Positions 24,404 through 33,400 of a stretch of DNA of 64,000 nucleotides are shown one piece after another; the first letter of the stretch is position 1, and every line of letters starts with the position of its first letter. Location: NCBI RefSeq assembly GCF_900116385.1, contig NZ_FPCI01000001.1:1860001-1924000 (forward strand). The letters are read 5' to 3'. Source of the DNA: Pseudoxanthomonas sp. YR558 (GTDB lineage: Bacteria; Pseudomonadota; Gammaproteobacteria; Xanthomonadales; Xanthomonadaceae). Made by a program: the position numbers and the translations under genes. Below the pieces are notes generated by a model. That model saw only the letters and a program-made list of their open reading frames with translations. It was not told where the DNA came from and ran no database searches.

Positions 24404-25638
24404 GGGACGTCCTCGCTCCGGTCAGGCCTTACCATCACGAGGTCCATGGGATTGAGTGCTTTCCCACCTATTTCACGCGGGTGGCGCGAACCCATGGCGC
24501 ATCCCCCGGCCAGCTTGCTCATCTTCTCTCGAAACTAGGCGCATCTCTAGAGCTGGCAGACACGGATTTCCAGTCATCTATTCCAAACAATATCTGGCGC
24601 CTGGCCGGCCATACGGTTTCCAGCGAAAGGCTGACTAGGCGGATGGATTATTGCATGCTTGGCGGGCGTAGCCGGCTAACCTGCACACTCAAGCTTCGCC
24701 AAGCCCTGTCCCAGAACCATGTCGGCTCCGTTAGGCCGACACCGGGATACTGTCCCGCTTGCCTGGCGAAGATGGTTGATGAGGCGGAGGGGGAACTTTG
24801 GATTCCGCTCTCGTGGTGCTTATCGGTCGTGACGCATTGCGTGGTGCATGGCTGCGAGCTACACAGCGGCCTCCGCAACACACGGGACCTTCCCTCGCTA
24901 CCGCGGATCAAGAGTGGCTCACTCGGACCGGAGCTCATCTGGACGCATCAGGCCGCACATCGGATATGCAGCTATGTTGCGGATGAGCGGTCAACCAACG
25001 CCCCCTCTGATGGTTACTCATCATTCCTCCGAGAGCTGAGGGATCACTTTAGCGATGTTTCCGATTTTTCCTTCGCAATCGATGCCGGACTAGATCTTGC
25101 GAACGTCAGAAGGAGCCTTGATCAGGGAAGTAAGCCCGGGCTAAACACTGTATTCAAAGTTGCTCGCAGATTCTCATTTAGCCCGCTGGATGTACTCATG
25201 GATGGCGGCAAGTGCCTCATCAATGGCGAGCTCTTCAGAAGATCTAGCACCGACCGTTCGCCGAGGAATAGCATGATGTCACGACTGTACTCAGACGCGG
25301 AGAGACTGGCCGTTCGACAGCAGTTCGTGCGAATACTTTCTTGCGATGATGACCTCCCATCGCTCCGAGAGTTCGCAAAAGATCATGGAGTCTCCACGAA
25401 CATGCTGCGGTATTCGTTTCCGGAATTGGTTGAAAGGCACATTGTCAGGTGGACGGCTCAACAAGACAGCTTGCGCGCGCGGAAAGAGCAAGATGCGCGA
25501 GACGCAGCGGCCGCCTATGTAAAGTCGCGAGGGGTTCGGATTTCTTGTAAGGCGGCAGTTGCAGCGCTCATGCAATCGACCGGGCTTCCGAAGCACGTTC
25601 TGGAAAGAGCAATCCGCTTTGCGTTGGATCCAAGCTGA
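24400..25638 (+). CDS. TniQ/TnsD-like target-selection protein
   Basis: A 412-residue protein (start ATG 24400, MRDVLAPVRPYHHEVHGIEC; the frame extends upstream but this start couples to tnsC). The TniQ domain is clear: PTYFTRVARTHGASPGQL early on and the zinc-binding pattern YCPACLAKM ... CLSVVTHCVVHGCEL. The C-terminal half carries helical DNA-binding-like repeats (LREFAKDHGVSTNMLRYSFPEL), as in TnsD proteins that read a chromosomal att site. It is the only target-selection gene here. The element's right side lies against a tRNA gene, so the tRNA could be its target. Confidence 0.88.
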   Translation: MRDVLAPVRPYHHEVHGIECFPTYFTRVARTHGASPGQLAHLLSKLGASLELADTDFQSSIPNNIWRLAGHTVSSERLTRRMDYCMLGGRSRLTCTLKLRQALSQNHVGSVRPTPGYCPACLAKMVDEAEGELWIPLSWCLSVVTHCVVHGCELHSGLRNTRDLPSLPRIKSGSLGPELIWTHQAAHRICSYVADERSTNAPSDGYSSFLRELRDHFSDVSDFSFAIDAGLDLANVRRSLDQGSKPGLNTVFKVARRFSFSPLDVLMDGGKCLINGELFRRSSTDRSPRNSMMSRLYSDAERLAVRQQFVRILSCDDDLPSLREFAKDHGVSTNMLRYSFPELVERHIVRWTAQQDSLRARKEQDARDAAAAYVKSRGVRISCKAAVAALMQSTGLPKHVLERAIRFALDPS

Positions 25639-25830
25639 CTCAGTCGGAAGGTCAGTAGGGACCGCGGTGGATAGCCATCCAGCCCGCACCTAGACAGTCG
25701 GAGCGATAGCAACACCTAGCCAATCTCAGGAGCAACTGAGATCAGCCTTCTGCCCCTCTTTGGCAGCAGGTATTACTGGACTGCAGAGAACGTCATGGCA
25801 TTAGCCGACCAACTGACATCTAGCGATGTC

Positions 25831-25871
25831 CCATCAAATAATGTCAGCAACGTTTCCATCAAATAACGTCA
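25831..25871. repeat. Two direct repeats, candidate TnsB-binding sites at the right end
   Basis: CCATCAAATAATGTCA (25831-25846) and CCATCAAATAACGTCA (25856-25871) differ at one base and are spaced 25 bp apart. An inverted pair GACATC/GATGTC (25815-25830) precedes them. Arrays of ~22-bp repeats of this kind form Tn7-like ends. A plausible terminal ACA is at 25894-25896. No matching left-end array was found by eye. Confidence 0.5.
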
Positions 25872-25925
25872 AAATTGACGCTATTCCCTCGGAACACCAA
25901 ATTCGAACGTTCTCGGATTGCTTGT

Positions 25926-26001
25926 TGGTGGGCCCACCAGGACTCGAACCTGGAACCAAAGGATTATGAGTCCTCTGCTCTAACCATTGAGCTATAGGCC
26001 C
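25926..26001 (-). tRNA. tRNA-Ile2 (anticodon CAU, lysidine-type)
   Basis: A 76-nt cloverleaf including encoded CCA: acceptor GGGCCTA/TGGGCCC, D arm GCTCAATGGTTAGAGC, anticodon arm GAGGACTCATAATCCTT with CAT, T arm CCAGGTTCGAGTCCTGG. Overall it resembles bacterial tRNA-Ile2 (CAU) more than elongator tRNA-Met. Its 5' part (25961-26001) is one of two 41-bp direct repeats bounding the island; the other copy (37268-37308) lacks the 3' half. The intact gene is therefore a hybrid of island-supplied 5' part and chromosomal 3' part, and its transcription must come from the island side. Confidence 0.9.
25961..26001. repeat. Island attachment-site repeat, left copy
   Basis: 41 bp identical to 37268-37308 (starts GGATTATGAGTCCTCTGCTC). 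It coincides with the 5' half of tRNA-Ile2 through the anticodon arm. The bases on both sides differ between the copies, so these are the exact repeat limits. Confidence 0.88.
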
Positions 26002-26785
26002 TGTAAGGGTTTGGGGGTAGTTCCCGAACCTTTGTGTGTAATTTGCGTGTAATTCTGACCCCGGTGAGGCGCCTCTCTAGGGCGTCCATGGCGTCCTGCA
26101 AAGAGGCCGCATGAGTATAGCGTTCGGCCATCGCCCTCGTCTTCCAACCCCCCATGGCTTGAATGGTTGCCGCATCTAGCCCGGCGTGCGCCGCGTTGGT
26201 GGCCGCCGTATGCCGCAGGGTGTGGGGGGTGACATGCTTTGTTATCCCTGCGCGCTGCACGCAGCGAGCAAAGATTGTGTTCATCTGATGCACCCGGCCG
26301 GTAGCCGACCGGCTAGAACCGAACAGGAGTTGCCCGGGGTCAAGGCCCTGCGTAAGTCCCCCCAGGTAGTCGGCCAGCACCGCGGGCATGGGCTGCTCTC
26401 GCCGCCCCGCTTTGTCCTTCCCGATCCACAGGATCCGACCGGATACGTCTACATCACCGGCCCGAAGGTTGAGGATCGGACTATGCCGCAACCCCGTGAA
26501 CAGCCCAATCATCACGAAGGGCAGTGCATGGGGTGATGGGTCGAGCCTGGCAGCCTCGAGCAGACGCTGACTTTCCTCCGGCAGGAGGTAGATCAGCTTA
26601 CCCGCAGGCTCTCGTTGCCGGGCCAGGAGGGGCATCGCTTGGATTTGTTTACGCCTGCGCATGGTGTTGAACATGTGCAGGAGCGCTGATCGCTCTCGAT
26701 TGATGGTTGCAGGGCTGGCACCCTCTTTCTTACGCCGGTCTACGTAGGCCAACCAATGATCGTCAGTGATCTTGTCGACCTGCAT
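25964..26785 (-). CDS. Tyrosine-type integrase of the tRNA island
   Basis: Site-specific recombinase; the chosen frame gives 273 residues (MQVDKITDDHWLAYVDRRKK). It has a core-binding domain (ATINRERSALLHMFNTM) and the catalytic domain with Arg in IGLFTGLRHSPILNL, HTLRHTAATNAA (His-x-x-Arg) and Tyr in MAERYTHAAS. The N-terminus is shorter than usual. An upstream in-frame extension (HAGLAQHEPFFGT before the Met) is open but lacks a clear start, so the true start may lie further up or the arm-binding domain may be damaged. The gene runs into the tRNA and ends [12 protein letters not shown], coded by the attachment repeat itself. Confidence 0.85.
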   Translation of the reverse strand: MQVDKITDDHWLAYVDRRKKEGASPATINRERSALLHMFNTMRRRKQIQAMPLLARQREPAGKLIYLLPEESQRLLEAARLDPSPHALPFVMIGLFTGLRHSPILNLRAGDVDVSGRILWIGKDKAGRREQPMPAVLADYLGGLTQGLDPGQLLFGSSRSATGRVHQMNTIFARCVQRAGITKHVTPHTLRHTAATNAAHAGLDAATIQAMGGWKTRAMAERYTHAASLQDAMDALERRLTGVRITRKLHTKVRELPPNPYRAYSSMVRAEDS

Positions 26786-26989
26786 CGTGCCGAAGAAGGG
26801 TTCGTGCTGGGCGAGACCGGCGTGCCGTGGACGTGGGAGTACGGCAACAAGGTGTTCGTACCCTGAGGCGGACGAGCATCGCGTAGAGCTGCCAGCCCAC
26901 CTCTAGCGACCTGTGGTGAAAGGCATCCGACTTGCGCTGAAGGCCCCCTGGCGCAAGCATATGCATACCTTCGCCCATAACAGACGCCT

Positions 26990-27775
26990 ATGCCTGCCAA
27001 GTTCAATCCAAGTTTCATCGGACTGCAGATTGACTGGGACGATGATGGCGAGATTGAGTACATCGGGCCAGCGATCCTATATGGATCTGCTGCGTTCGTT
27101 CAAACCGCGGCCACATGCAAGTATGGCCGGAACACGATCCACTACCGTTACCCAGCCGCCGCCAAGCGCGAACGCAACAAGCTCACCTTGAGCTACGCGC
27201 AGAACCCGATCCAGTGGAATCCTGCTTGGGAATGGGAGGTCTACAGAGGCGACCTGACAATCGAGTTCGCCGATGGACGGCCCCACAAGGTGTCTTTCAA
27301 GTACGAAGGCAACGAACTTCCCCACACCGTACTGGATCAGGGCGCGGACTGGACCTATCAATCTGAGCAAACGCGCACTCTACCCACCCCCACGCCTCGA
27401 GGGCGACTGGTGACCACCCAGTTTGAACGAAAGGGCCAGGCTCTGCTTCGAAATCTACTCATCTCCGAGCATGGGCAGTGCCAGGTCACCGGCATAACGT
27501 GCCCGTCGGCGCTCGAGGCCTGCCATATCCTGCCAGTGGCCAACGGTGGCCACGACAATCTCGAGAATGCGCTCTTGCTACGCCGAGACATCCACGCGCT
27601 GTTCGATGCGGGCTTGCTCGAGTTCAAACTCAGGAGCGGTGCTTGGCATATCCAACTGGACCCTAGTATCAAAGACAAGCCTTACGAAGCACTAGCTGGC
27701 AAGCCGCTATTGCATAGTTTTGATACTGCCTCTCCCTATCTGACGGCAAGATCCGAGCTGAAGCGAAACGACTGA
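26990..27775 (+). CDS. HNH endonuclease domain protein
   Basis: A 261-residue protein. The N-terminal ~140 residues are of unknown type (MPAKFNPSFIGLQIDWDDDG). The C-terminal part is an HNH nuclease of the HNH_2 kind: LLISEHGQCQVTGITCPSAL, then LEACHILPVANGGHDNLENA and LLLRRDIHALFDAGLLEF with the His/Asn/His residues. Such proteins are often stand-alone restriction enzymes or parts of defence loci. It is divergent from the integrase and precedes the Septu-like pair by about 180 bp. Confidence 0.85.
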   Translation: MPAKFNPSFIGLQIDWDDDGEIEYIGPAILYGSAAFVQTAATCKYGRNTIHYRYPAAAKRERNKLTLSYAQNPIQWNPAWEWEVYRGDLTIEFADGRPHKVSFKYEGNELPHTVLDQGADWTYQSEQTRTLPTPTPRGRLVTTQFERKGQALLRNLLISEHGQCQVTGITCPSALEACHILPVANGGHDNLENALLLRRDIHALFDAGLLEFKLRSGAWHIQLDPSIKDKPYEALAGKPLLHSFDTASPYLTARSELKRND

Positions 27776-27958
27776 ACTGGTCAGTCAAATGCCAACAAAG
27801 TCGCTCCGCCATCGATACGCGACCAGCAGCTAATCGGGTCCGTGAAGAACGTCGAAAGTGCCGACGGTCAACGCCCTACGACCCCAAGATTTCTGACTAC
27901 TCTTGACAACAAACGCCGCGATCCTTGAATGTCGCATTGGGGACAAAAAGGGGGCCGC

Positions 27959-29335
27959 GTGTCGAATATTGCGATTCGGGAGATCACGATCGATCTTCCC
28001 TTCATTGGCGAGAAAGACCTCGTGCTCTCACCTCAGGTGAGGCATGGCTCCTACGTGACCGTGCTTATCGGAAAGAACGGCAGCGGGAAGTCGACACTCC
28101 TACGCGACTTGACGACTGCGCTGCGAGATTCCTACGCCGGATCCAAGCGATCCAGCAGAGCCAGTTCTCGCGTCACTCGCATCAAGATAGAGAATGATGG
28201 CCACGTCGTTACGATCGAGGGGTCGCGCTCCGGAAAGTCTTCTAGTGAGCAAGACCACTACGCCGCTAGAGCTGCCATCCCTAAGAAGATCATTGCGCTC
28301 TCGTTCACTCCCTTTGACAAGTTTCCGACGAATGATGGATACACGAACAAAGACAAGCTAAATCCCGATTTAAAGAAAGAGACCTACGTCTATTTAGGCT
28401 TTAAAGGAGGCGTTCGCGCTTCACCACGATCTCTGCTCCGTCGATCTATCGATCAGTTGGCGCTTGCCAATGCTAGCTACGCTTCAGATCATCACGTTTC
28501 TGATGTATTTGCAGTGCTTGGGTATGAACCAAGACTTACGATCCAGTATCAGATGAATCGTCTGGACAAAGTACTCAACTCACCGCACATCGATCGTGGT
28601 TATATCGAGAGTCTCATTGAGCAAGTTCGACCGGCCTTTCGATCCGGTCGTGGCGTTAGCGGCCCCGCGCTCTCTTACGAGTTTGACTTTCTTCATGGAG
28701 GGAGCTATTCCTCAAACAACGTCGAGTTCGAAACCTTTCGTCAACTAGTAAGAGCGAATGTTCTGCAGATGACATCTGCAAATCTCCGGCGTCATAACGG
28801 CCAAGAGGTTGAACTCCTTGACCTCTCCTCAGGTGAACTCAACCTACTGTCAGGATTTCTTGGGCTGGCGGCGAACCTAGAAGATGGCTGCCTAGTCCTT
28901 ATCGATGAACCCGAGAACAGCCTTCACCCGGCTTGGCAACTTGAATACATCCAGATGCTGGATGCCCTACTCAACAGCAGAAGAGGATGTCATTACATCA
29001 TTGCCACCCATTCTCCGCTTATCGTGAGCGGCTTTGCTGGCAGAGACTGCTCTGTTCTAAGGCTAGATCAGAACCCCGTCGTAGTCGACGACGACGCTAT
29101 TTCCAATTCCTCGCCAGACGCGACGCTAGTTAGCGCGTTCAGCATCGTCACTCCCGACAACCATTTTTTGAAACAGCTTGTGCTCGAAGCGCTGGCGCTT
29201 ATTGAGCAAGGAAGGCACAAGGAGGAGCGAGCTCAAAGCATCGCAAAGTTCTTGGCGTCTCTTCAAAGCCGAATTCCAGATGAAGGACTTCGGGTCCTAG
29301 TCCGCAACGTCTGCGCTTCGATACTAGAACTATGA
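27959..29335 (+). CDS. ptuA: PtuA-like ATPase of a Septu-type defence pair
   Basis: ABC/SMC-type ATPase of about 458 residues. GTG 27959 (VSNIAIREITIDLPFIG) is preferred because a GGGGG site precedes it; an ATG at 27929 would add ten residues. Walker A is VLIGKNGSGKSTLLR, the signature is LLDLSSGELNLLSGF, Walker B is LVLIDEPENSLHPAW and the H-loop is IIATHSPLIVSG. The 60-residue Ser/Arg-rich insert after Walker A is unusual. The downstream HNH gene overlaps its stop by 4 bases. ATPase plus HNH nuclease is the composition of Septu; no reverse transcriptase or ncRNA of the retron-associated form is seen. Confidence 0.8.
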   Translation: MSNIAIREITIDLPFIGEKDLVLSPQVRHGSYVTVLIGKNGSGKSTLLRDLTTALRDSYAGSKRSSRASSRVTRIKIENDGHVVTIEGSRSGKSSSEQDHYAARAAIPKKIIALSFTPFDKFPTNDGYTNKDKLNPDLKKETYVYLGFKGGVRASPRSLLRRSIDQLALANASYASDHHVSDVFAVLGYEPRLTIQYQMNRLDKVLNSPHIDRGYIESLIEQVRPAFRSGRGVSGPALSYEFDFLHGGSYSSNNVEFETFRQLVRANVLQMTSANLRRHNGQEVELLDLSSGELNLLSGFLGLAANLEDGCLVLIDEPENSLHPAWQLEYIQMLDALLNSRRGCHYIIATHSPLIVSGFAGRDCSVLRLDQNPVVVDDDAISNSSPDATLVSAFSIVTPDNHFLKQLVLEALALIEQGRHKEERAQSIAKFLASLQSRIPDEGLRVLVRNVCASILEL

Positions 29336-30243
29336 CCACAATCTTTCTGGACAGCGAGCAGGCCGAGATTGATGCGGTTCGGCGCGACTGTACGAGCGAA
29401 GAGCTGAATGCCTGGTTTGATCAGTCAGCGATCAAAGCGCGATTCAAGAAGTCGTGTATGAAGCTGCAAGGACTAAGATGCTGCTACTGTCAGAAGTACT
29501 CGAACACCATTAATAGCAGTCAATGGGATCTCGAGCATGTCTTGAGCGAAGATGACTACCCTCAGTTCTTCACAGTGGATGGAAATCTCGCGATCGCCTG
29601 CAAGAAGTGTAATCTTGCAAAACGCAACCAAGATGTGCTCGTGCAGTCGCACCCGCGGCCACCCGTGTCACTTCCCAGCAACTCCATTCACTATTCAATA
29701 CCGCATCCTCGCATCGACGATTGGGCGCAGTGCCTTTCTCACGTCAACTATGAGATCTACAAGGGCCTGAATGATAAGGGCACTGAACTGATCACTGTCT
29801 GCCGGCTCAATGAGCTTGCTGTCTTGAATGGCAACCTCAGTTATGAGGACGTTGTTTTTGCTGCAAAGAGCAGATTCTTCGACAGAATGGGCAGCGATCT
29901 TCCTGCCGACTTCCCGGAAGATGATGCAATCGAACGGATGGCTCAGCTGACGCGCGACAACGAGGACGCACTGAAGTACCTGCAAATGGCTCCGCTCGAG
30001 AATGAACTAAGAAAGCTCAATAACAAGGCCGCCAAGAGGACTGCAGAGTCAGCTGTACTTGCGGCCAAAGAGCTTGCGGCTAGGAAACTCAAGAAGCGAC
30101 TTCTTGATAGCATCTCGAAATGCGAAACTGCAGACTTTGAGATCATACGCAAGGCACTCGTCCTAACCGTCGACGAAAGTGCTCCATTGCTCATTGGAAA
30201 TGATAAGCAGCCTCCTGGAGTGGCGGATCCAGAACCCACTTGA
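29332..30243 (+). CDS. ptuB: PtuB-like HNH nuclease of a Septu-type defence pair
   Basis: A 303-residue protein with an N-terminal HNH domain: CCYCQKYSN, then SQWDLEHVLSEDDYPQF (catalytic His) and LAIACKKCNLAKRNQDV, where two CxxC pairs bind zinc. The rest is helical, with a Lys/Ala-rich coiled segment (about residues 215-255), and probably contacts the ATPase. The ATG overlaps the ptuA stop (ATGA). Expected role: DNA cleavage on phage infection, controlled by the ATPase. It is a little longer than minimal PtuB proteins. Confidence 0.8.
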   Translation: MTTIFLDSEQAEIDAVRRDCTSEELNAWFDQSAIKARFKKSCMKLQGLRCCYCQKYSNTINSSQWDLEHVLSEDDYPQFFTVDGNLAIACKKCNLAKRNQDVLVQSHPRPPVSLPSNSIHYSIPHPRIDDWAQCLSHVNYEIYKGLNDKGTELITVCRLNELAVLNGNLSYEDVVFAAKSRFFDRMGSDLPADFPEDDAIERMAQLTRDNEDALKYLQMAPLENELRKLNNKAAKRTAESAVLAAKELAARKLKKRLLDSISKCETADFEIIRKALVLTVDESAPLLIGNDKQPPGVADPEPT

Positions 30244-30465
30244 GTCGGTCCGCTGAAGCCCACGCTCGCCACGTAGTCAAGGATGTTCGGCTAGACTAGC
30301 AATCCAGCACGCATACATTTCTATGCTGAAGTAGGATCGATCTGGCCGGCCCGTATGCGCCGCCCGCTGCAACTTGCTGCATGGATTTAGTCAGCAAGAG
30401 TCCGCCAGAACGCAGGCCCAGCTTCAAACCATCCGCAAGCAAAGTTAAGTGTCTGTGCGTGTGAC

Positions 30466-33400
30466 CTACTGGATGCTCTTTGCCATTCCCTGCAAACGGG
30501 CGATTGTCCTTCCGATTGCAGGGCGTAGCATAGGTTGGGACCTTCCCAGCACATGCACGATGTCGAGCAGAAGACCCGCCTCAGACTTGTCCAGATCCAG
30601 GCGAACACATGACTCTATGAAGTCAACCACTGAGGCGACCCACTCCCCTGTGTCGGCGTTAGCCCCACATGCCGTCAAGCCTGCCAGCAAACGAAGGCTC
30701 AGTCCAACGTCCGCTCTATCATTAATGAGTGCGATGACCGACTTTGCGAAATGAGACTGACGTGAGGCAGCGGCATTAAGAGCAAGATGCATGAAGAGCG
30801 GCTCCCAGCTCTCTCGCTCTTCAGCCGTAACATCTGAAGCCCTAAGCTCGTTAACGAATTGAGTGAGTCTCGCATACAACTCATGATCACCTCGGCCCAG
30901 TGAGGCCAGGTGGGCCGCCATCGTAAGCCTTTCAGCCAGACATCTCTCCTCACTGTTCAACAGCGTGTGCAACTCAGCTAGGAACCGGGGAGGTAGGCTA
31001 TGCAAATCCTCGAGCCCCCCCTCTAATGGCCCGGGGAGTCCGCTGAACTGCATTACTCGCTGTGACTCCAATGACTGCGGATCGTCGCCGAACGCGAGGC
31101 CATCCAGTGAACCTTCGAAATCCCCTTGTCTATCAAGTAGGGGCTTAATTACCCGGCCTATCAGCTCTTGCTTGAGCTGCCACCACGACATGAGCCAGCC
31201 ACTCCATCTTGGCTCCCTGGTCAGATCCGCCATGGTGGAAAATTGAAATCTAGTTCGCTGAGCCCATGCCCAGCTCGCAAGCTCGTCGAGCGGCGCTCCA
31301 GCCGCCAGCGCTGCTCGTTCTATTAGTGCTGCGTGGGCAAAACTTGCATGACGCCGCCAGAATACAGGCGCCTGCGTAAAGACCCCGCTCGTACTGAGCC
31401 TGCCATCCACCAGCATGGCAATGGAAGCAGCGAACTTAAGGCGACCGCTTTCTTGCGCAATGGATGTTCGGAACACGCGCAGAGCACCCTGGAGAACATC
31501 CAATAGTTCTGTTGAAGCATCTGGCCTTTGCGATAGCGCCTCTAGCAAACCGGTGAGCGACCAGATGTCTACGCCGGGCAGCAGGTCCTCGCAAAGCAAA
31601 CGAATAGACGAGGCATTCAACGCCACTATCGCAGAGACTGGAACTAAACTGGAGTGCGACGACCACATGAGCTCATTACGGACCCGACCTACTACATCCA
31701 GATCCGCCTCTTGCTCGCGCTCGCGCAGCATCTCTGCGAACGTAGAAAGACTTTCACTCTTTCCATGCGAGAGCACGAGTCTTTCATAGTAGCGTCGTGA
31801 CAGTGGGATCAGCTCAGCGGATTTGATAGATCCATTCTCGAAAGACGCTTGGATCCGGCTAAACAACGGATTTGGTGCATCCGCAAGATCGCTGTCGAGC
31901 TTACTGAGGCTTTGCGGCTCAAGAGGAGCAAGCGAGGCACTCTCAAACCAACTTTTCAGGTCTTGCTCCTTGAGTCCAGCCTCTTCCGCCATCGCTCTTA
32001 GGCGCTTATGCCGCAACACCACATCTGGGGACACTAGTGCCGCATGCTCAAGATTGAAGCGTCGCCCCGTCTCCTTCTGATAGCAGACGACACCTTCCAA
32101 GTTATCGCTTGAGTCAATGCGCCATGAAGTACCAGCTTTATCCTGTACGTTGATATCAGACGCACCTGACATCGCTTTCGATACTTCTGCGTAGAGCGTA
32201 TTCACGTCGAAGCTAGGATGCCCCTCTACTCCGATTGTGATCCGACTCGACTTGGAGAGCCCTATCGAACTCAGCAATTTCTCGTCCTCCAACAGACGAC
32301 TCTGCACGGACTCCGGGAGCCTATCGAGCTGCGATTTACAGATCCTTGCATTCATTCCGGCAACATCGCTCTCCGACATGCCTGGTCTAGCTTCAGGTAT
32401 GAAAGACCTGATAGCTTGCAACTGACTAGAAACCTGTTCACATATAGCGTCGAAGACACGAGGCCGCTCCAGCTGCAGTGAGCCCAGAACCGAAGCCTCA
32501 ATCCACTCGTTGTACGCACGTCGCTTCCCAGCGGTAAGATCGAAGTTTGTCAGCAAGCGCGCAACGCCTATCGCGTCGATAACGATTAGTCGCTCTTCAT
32601 TCCAGGGAGGCAACATACTGCTAGCTAGTCCATCCCATTGACCGTACTCAAGCAGCCAGTTTGATTTAGCCTGCGCTTGGATAGGATCATCGGTCGTCAG
32701 CCATACGCGAGCGAGAGTAGCGGCTGCTTGCGCCCCATTGTTAGTTATCCAAGCCGCCTCTCCGGGCAACCTAGCGATACCGGCAACCTGTGCAAGTAAG
32801 TGATTCTCTCGAATCGCGCGAGCGGCGCCTGCCTCAATCAGGATTTCGCCTTGTACTGAGGCGCCTTCCAAGGCCGTCTCCAGTTCGCCGGACTCGACCG
32901 GAATCAACAGATAGCCAGCGCGTCGAAGTTCATTCCTATAACCGCGCCGGGACTTCTCGTCTATAGCGTTGCTGTCTCGTAGCCAGTCCAGAACGTCAAG
33001 ACTGGTCCGCATGGCGATCGCCGCCCCATCAGCATGCGTATAGGTCACAAATCCATTGGCCGCCCTATCATCCACAACGACCGCCTCAACGCCAGTCTGC
33101 TGCTCCATCGTTTGAAGGAGTATGAACTGCGGATCCACCGACAGAACATCGTCGGCTTCAGGCCCGCGAACTGGTCGGCGCAGAAAGCTTAGTCGGCCAC
33201 TCTTCTGGCCATCAACCACGAACTGCCGGATTGCTTCGATGACCTCGTCAATCCTACCCGTGGTCTTTTCAAGATTTAGGAGTTCAGCCGCTTCTCGTTG
33301 AGCATCTTGGTGGATAAGAACCCGATAGGCGTTCTGTAGCTCCCCCCACACTCCAGTACTGTGGAGATAGGAAACCGACAAGTCGTCCAAGTAGAGCGTA

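Noticed and set aside
21028-25638. CRISPR-associated transposon
   Set aside because: TnsAB fusion and TniQ fit, but there is no cas gene, repeat array or guide-like repeat near.
27959-30243. Retron of the PtuA/PtuB-associated kind
   Set aside because: No reverse transcriptase gene or msr/msd-like inverted repeats were found upstream.
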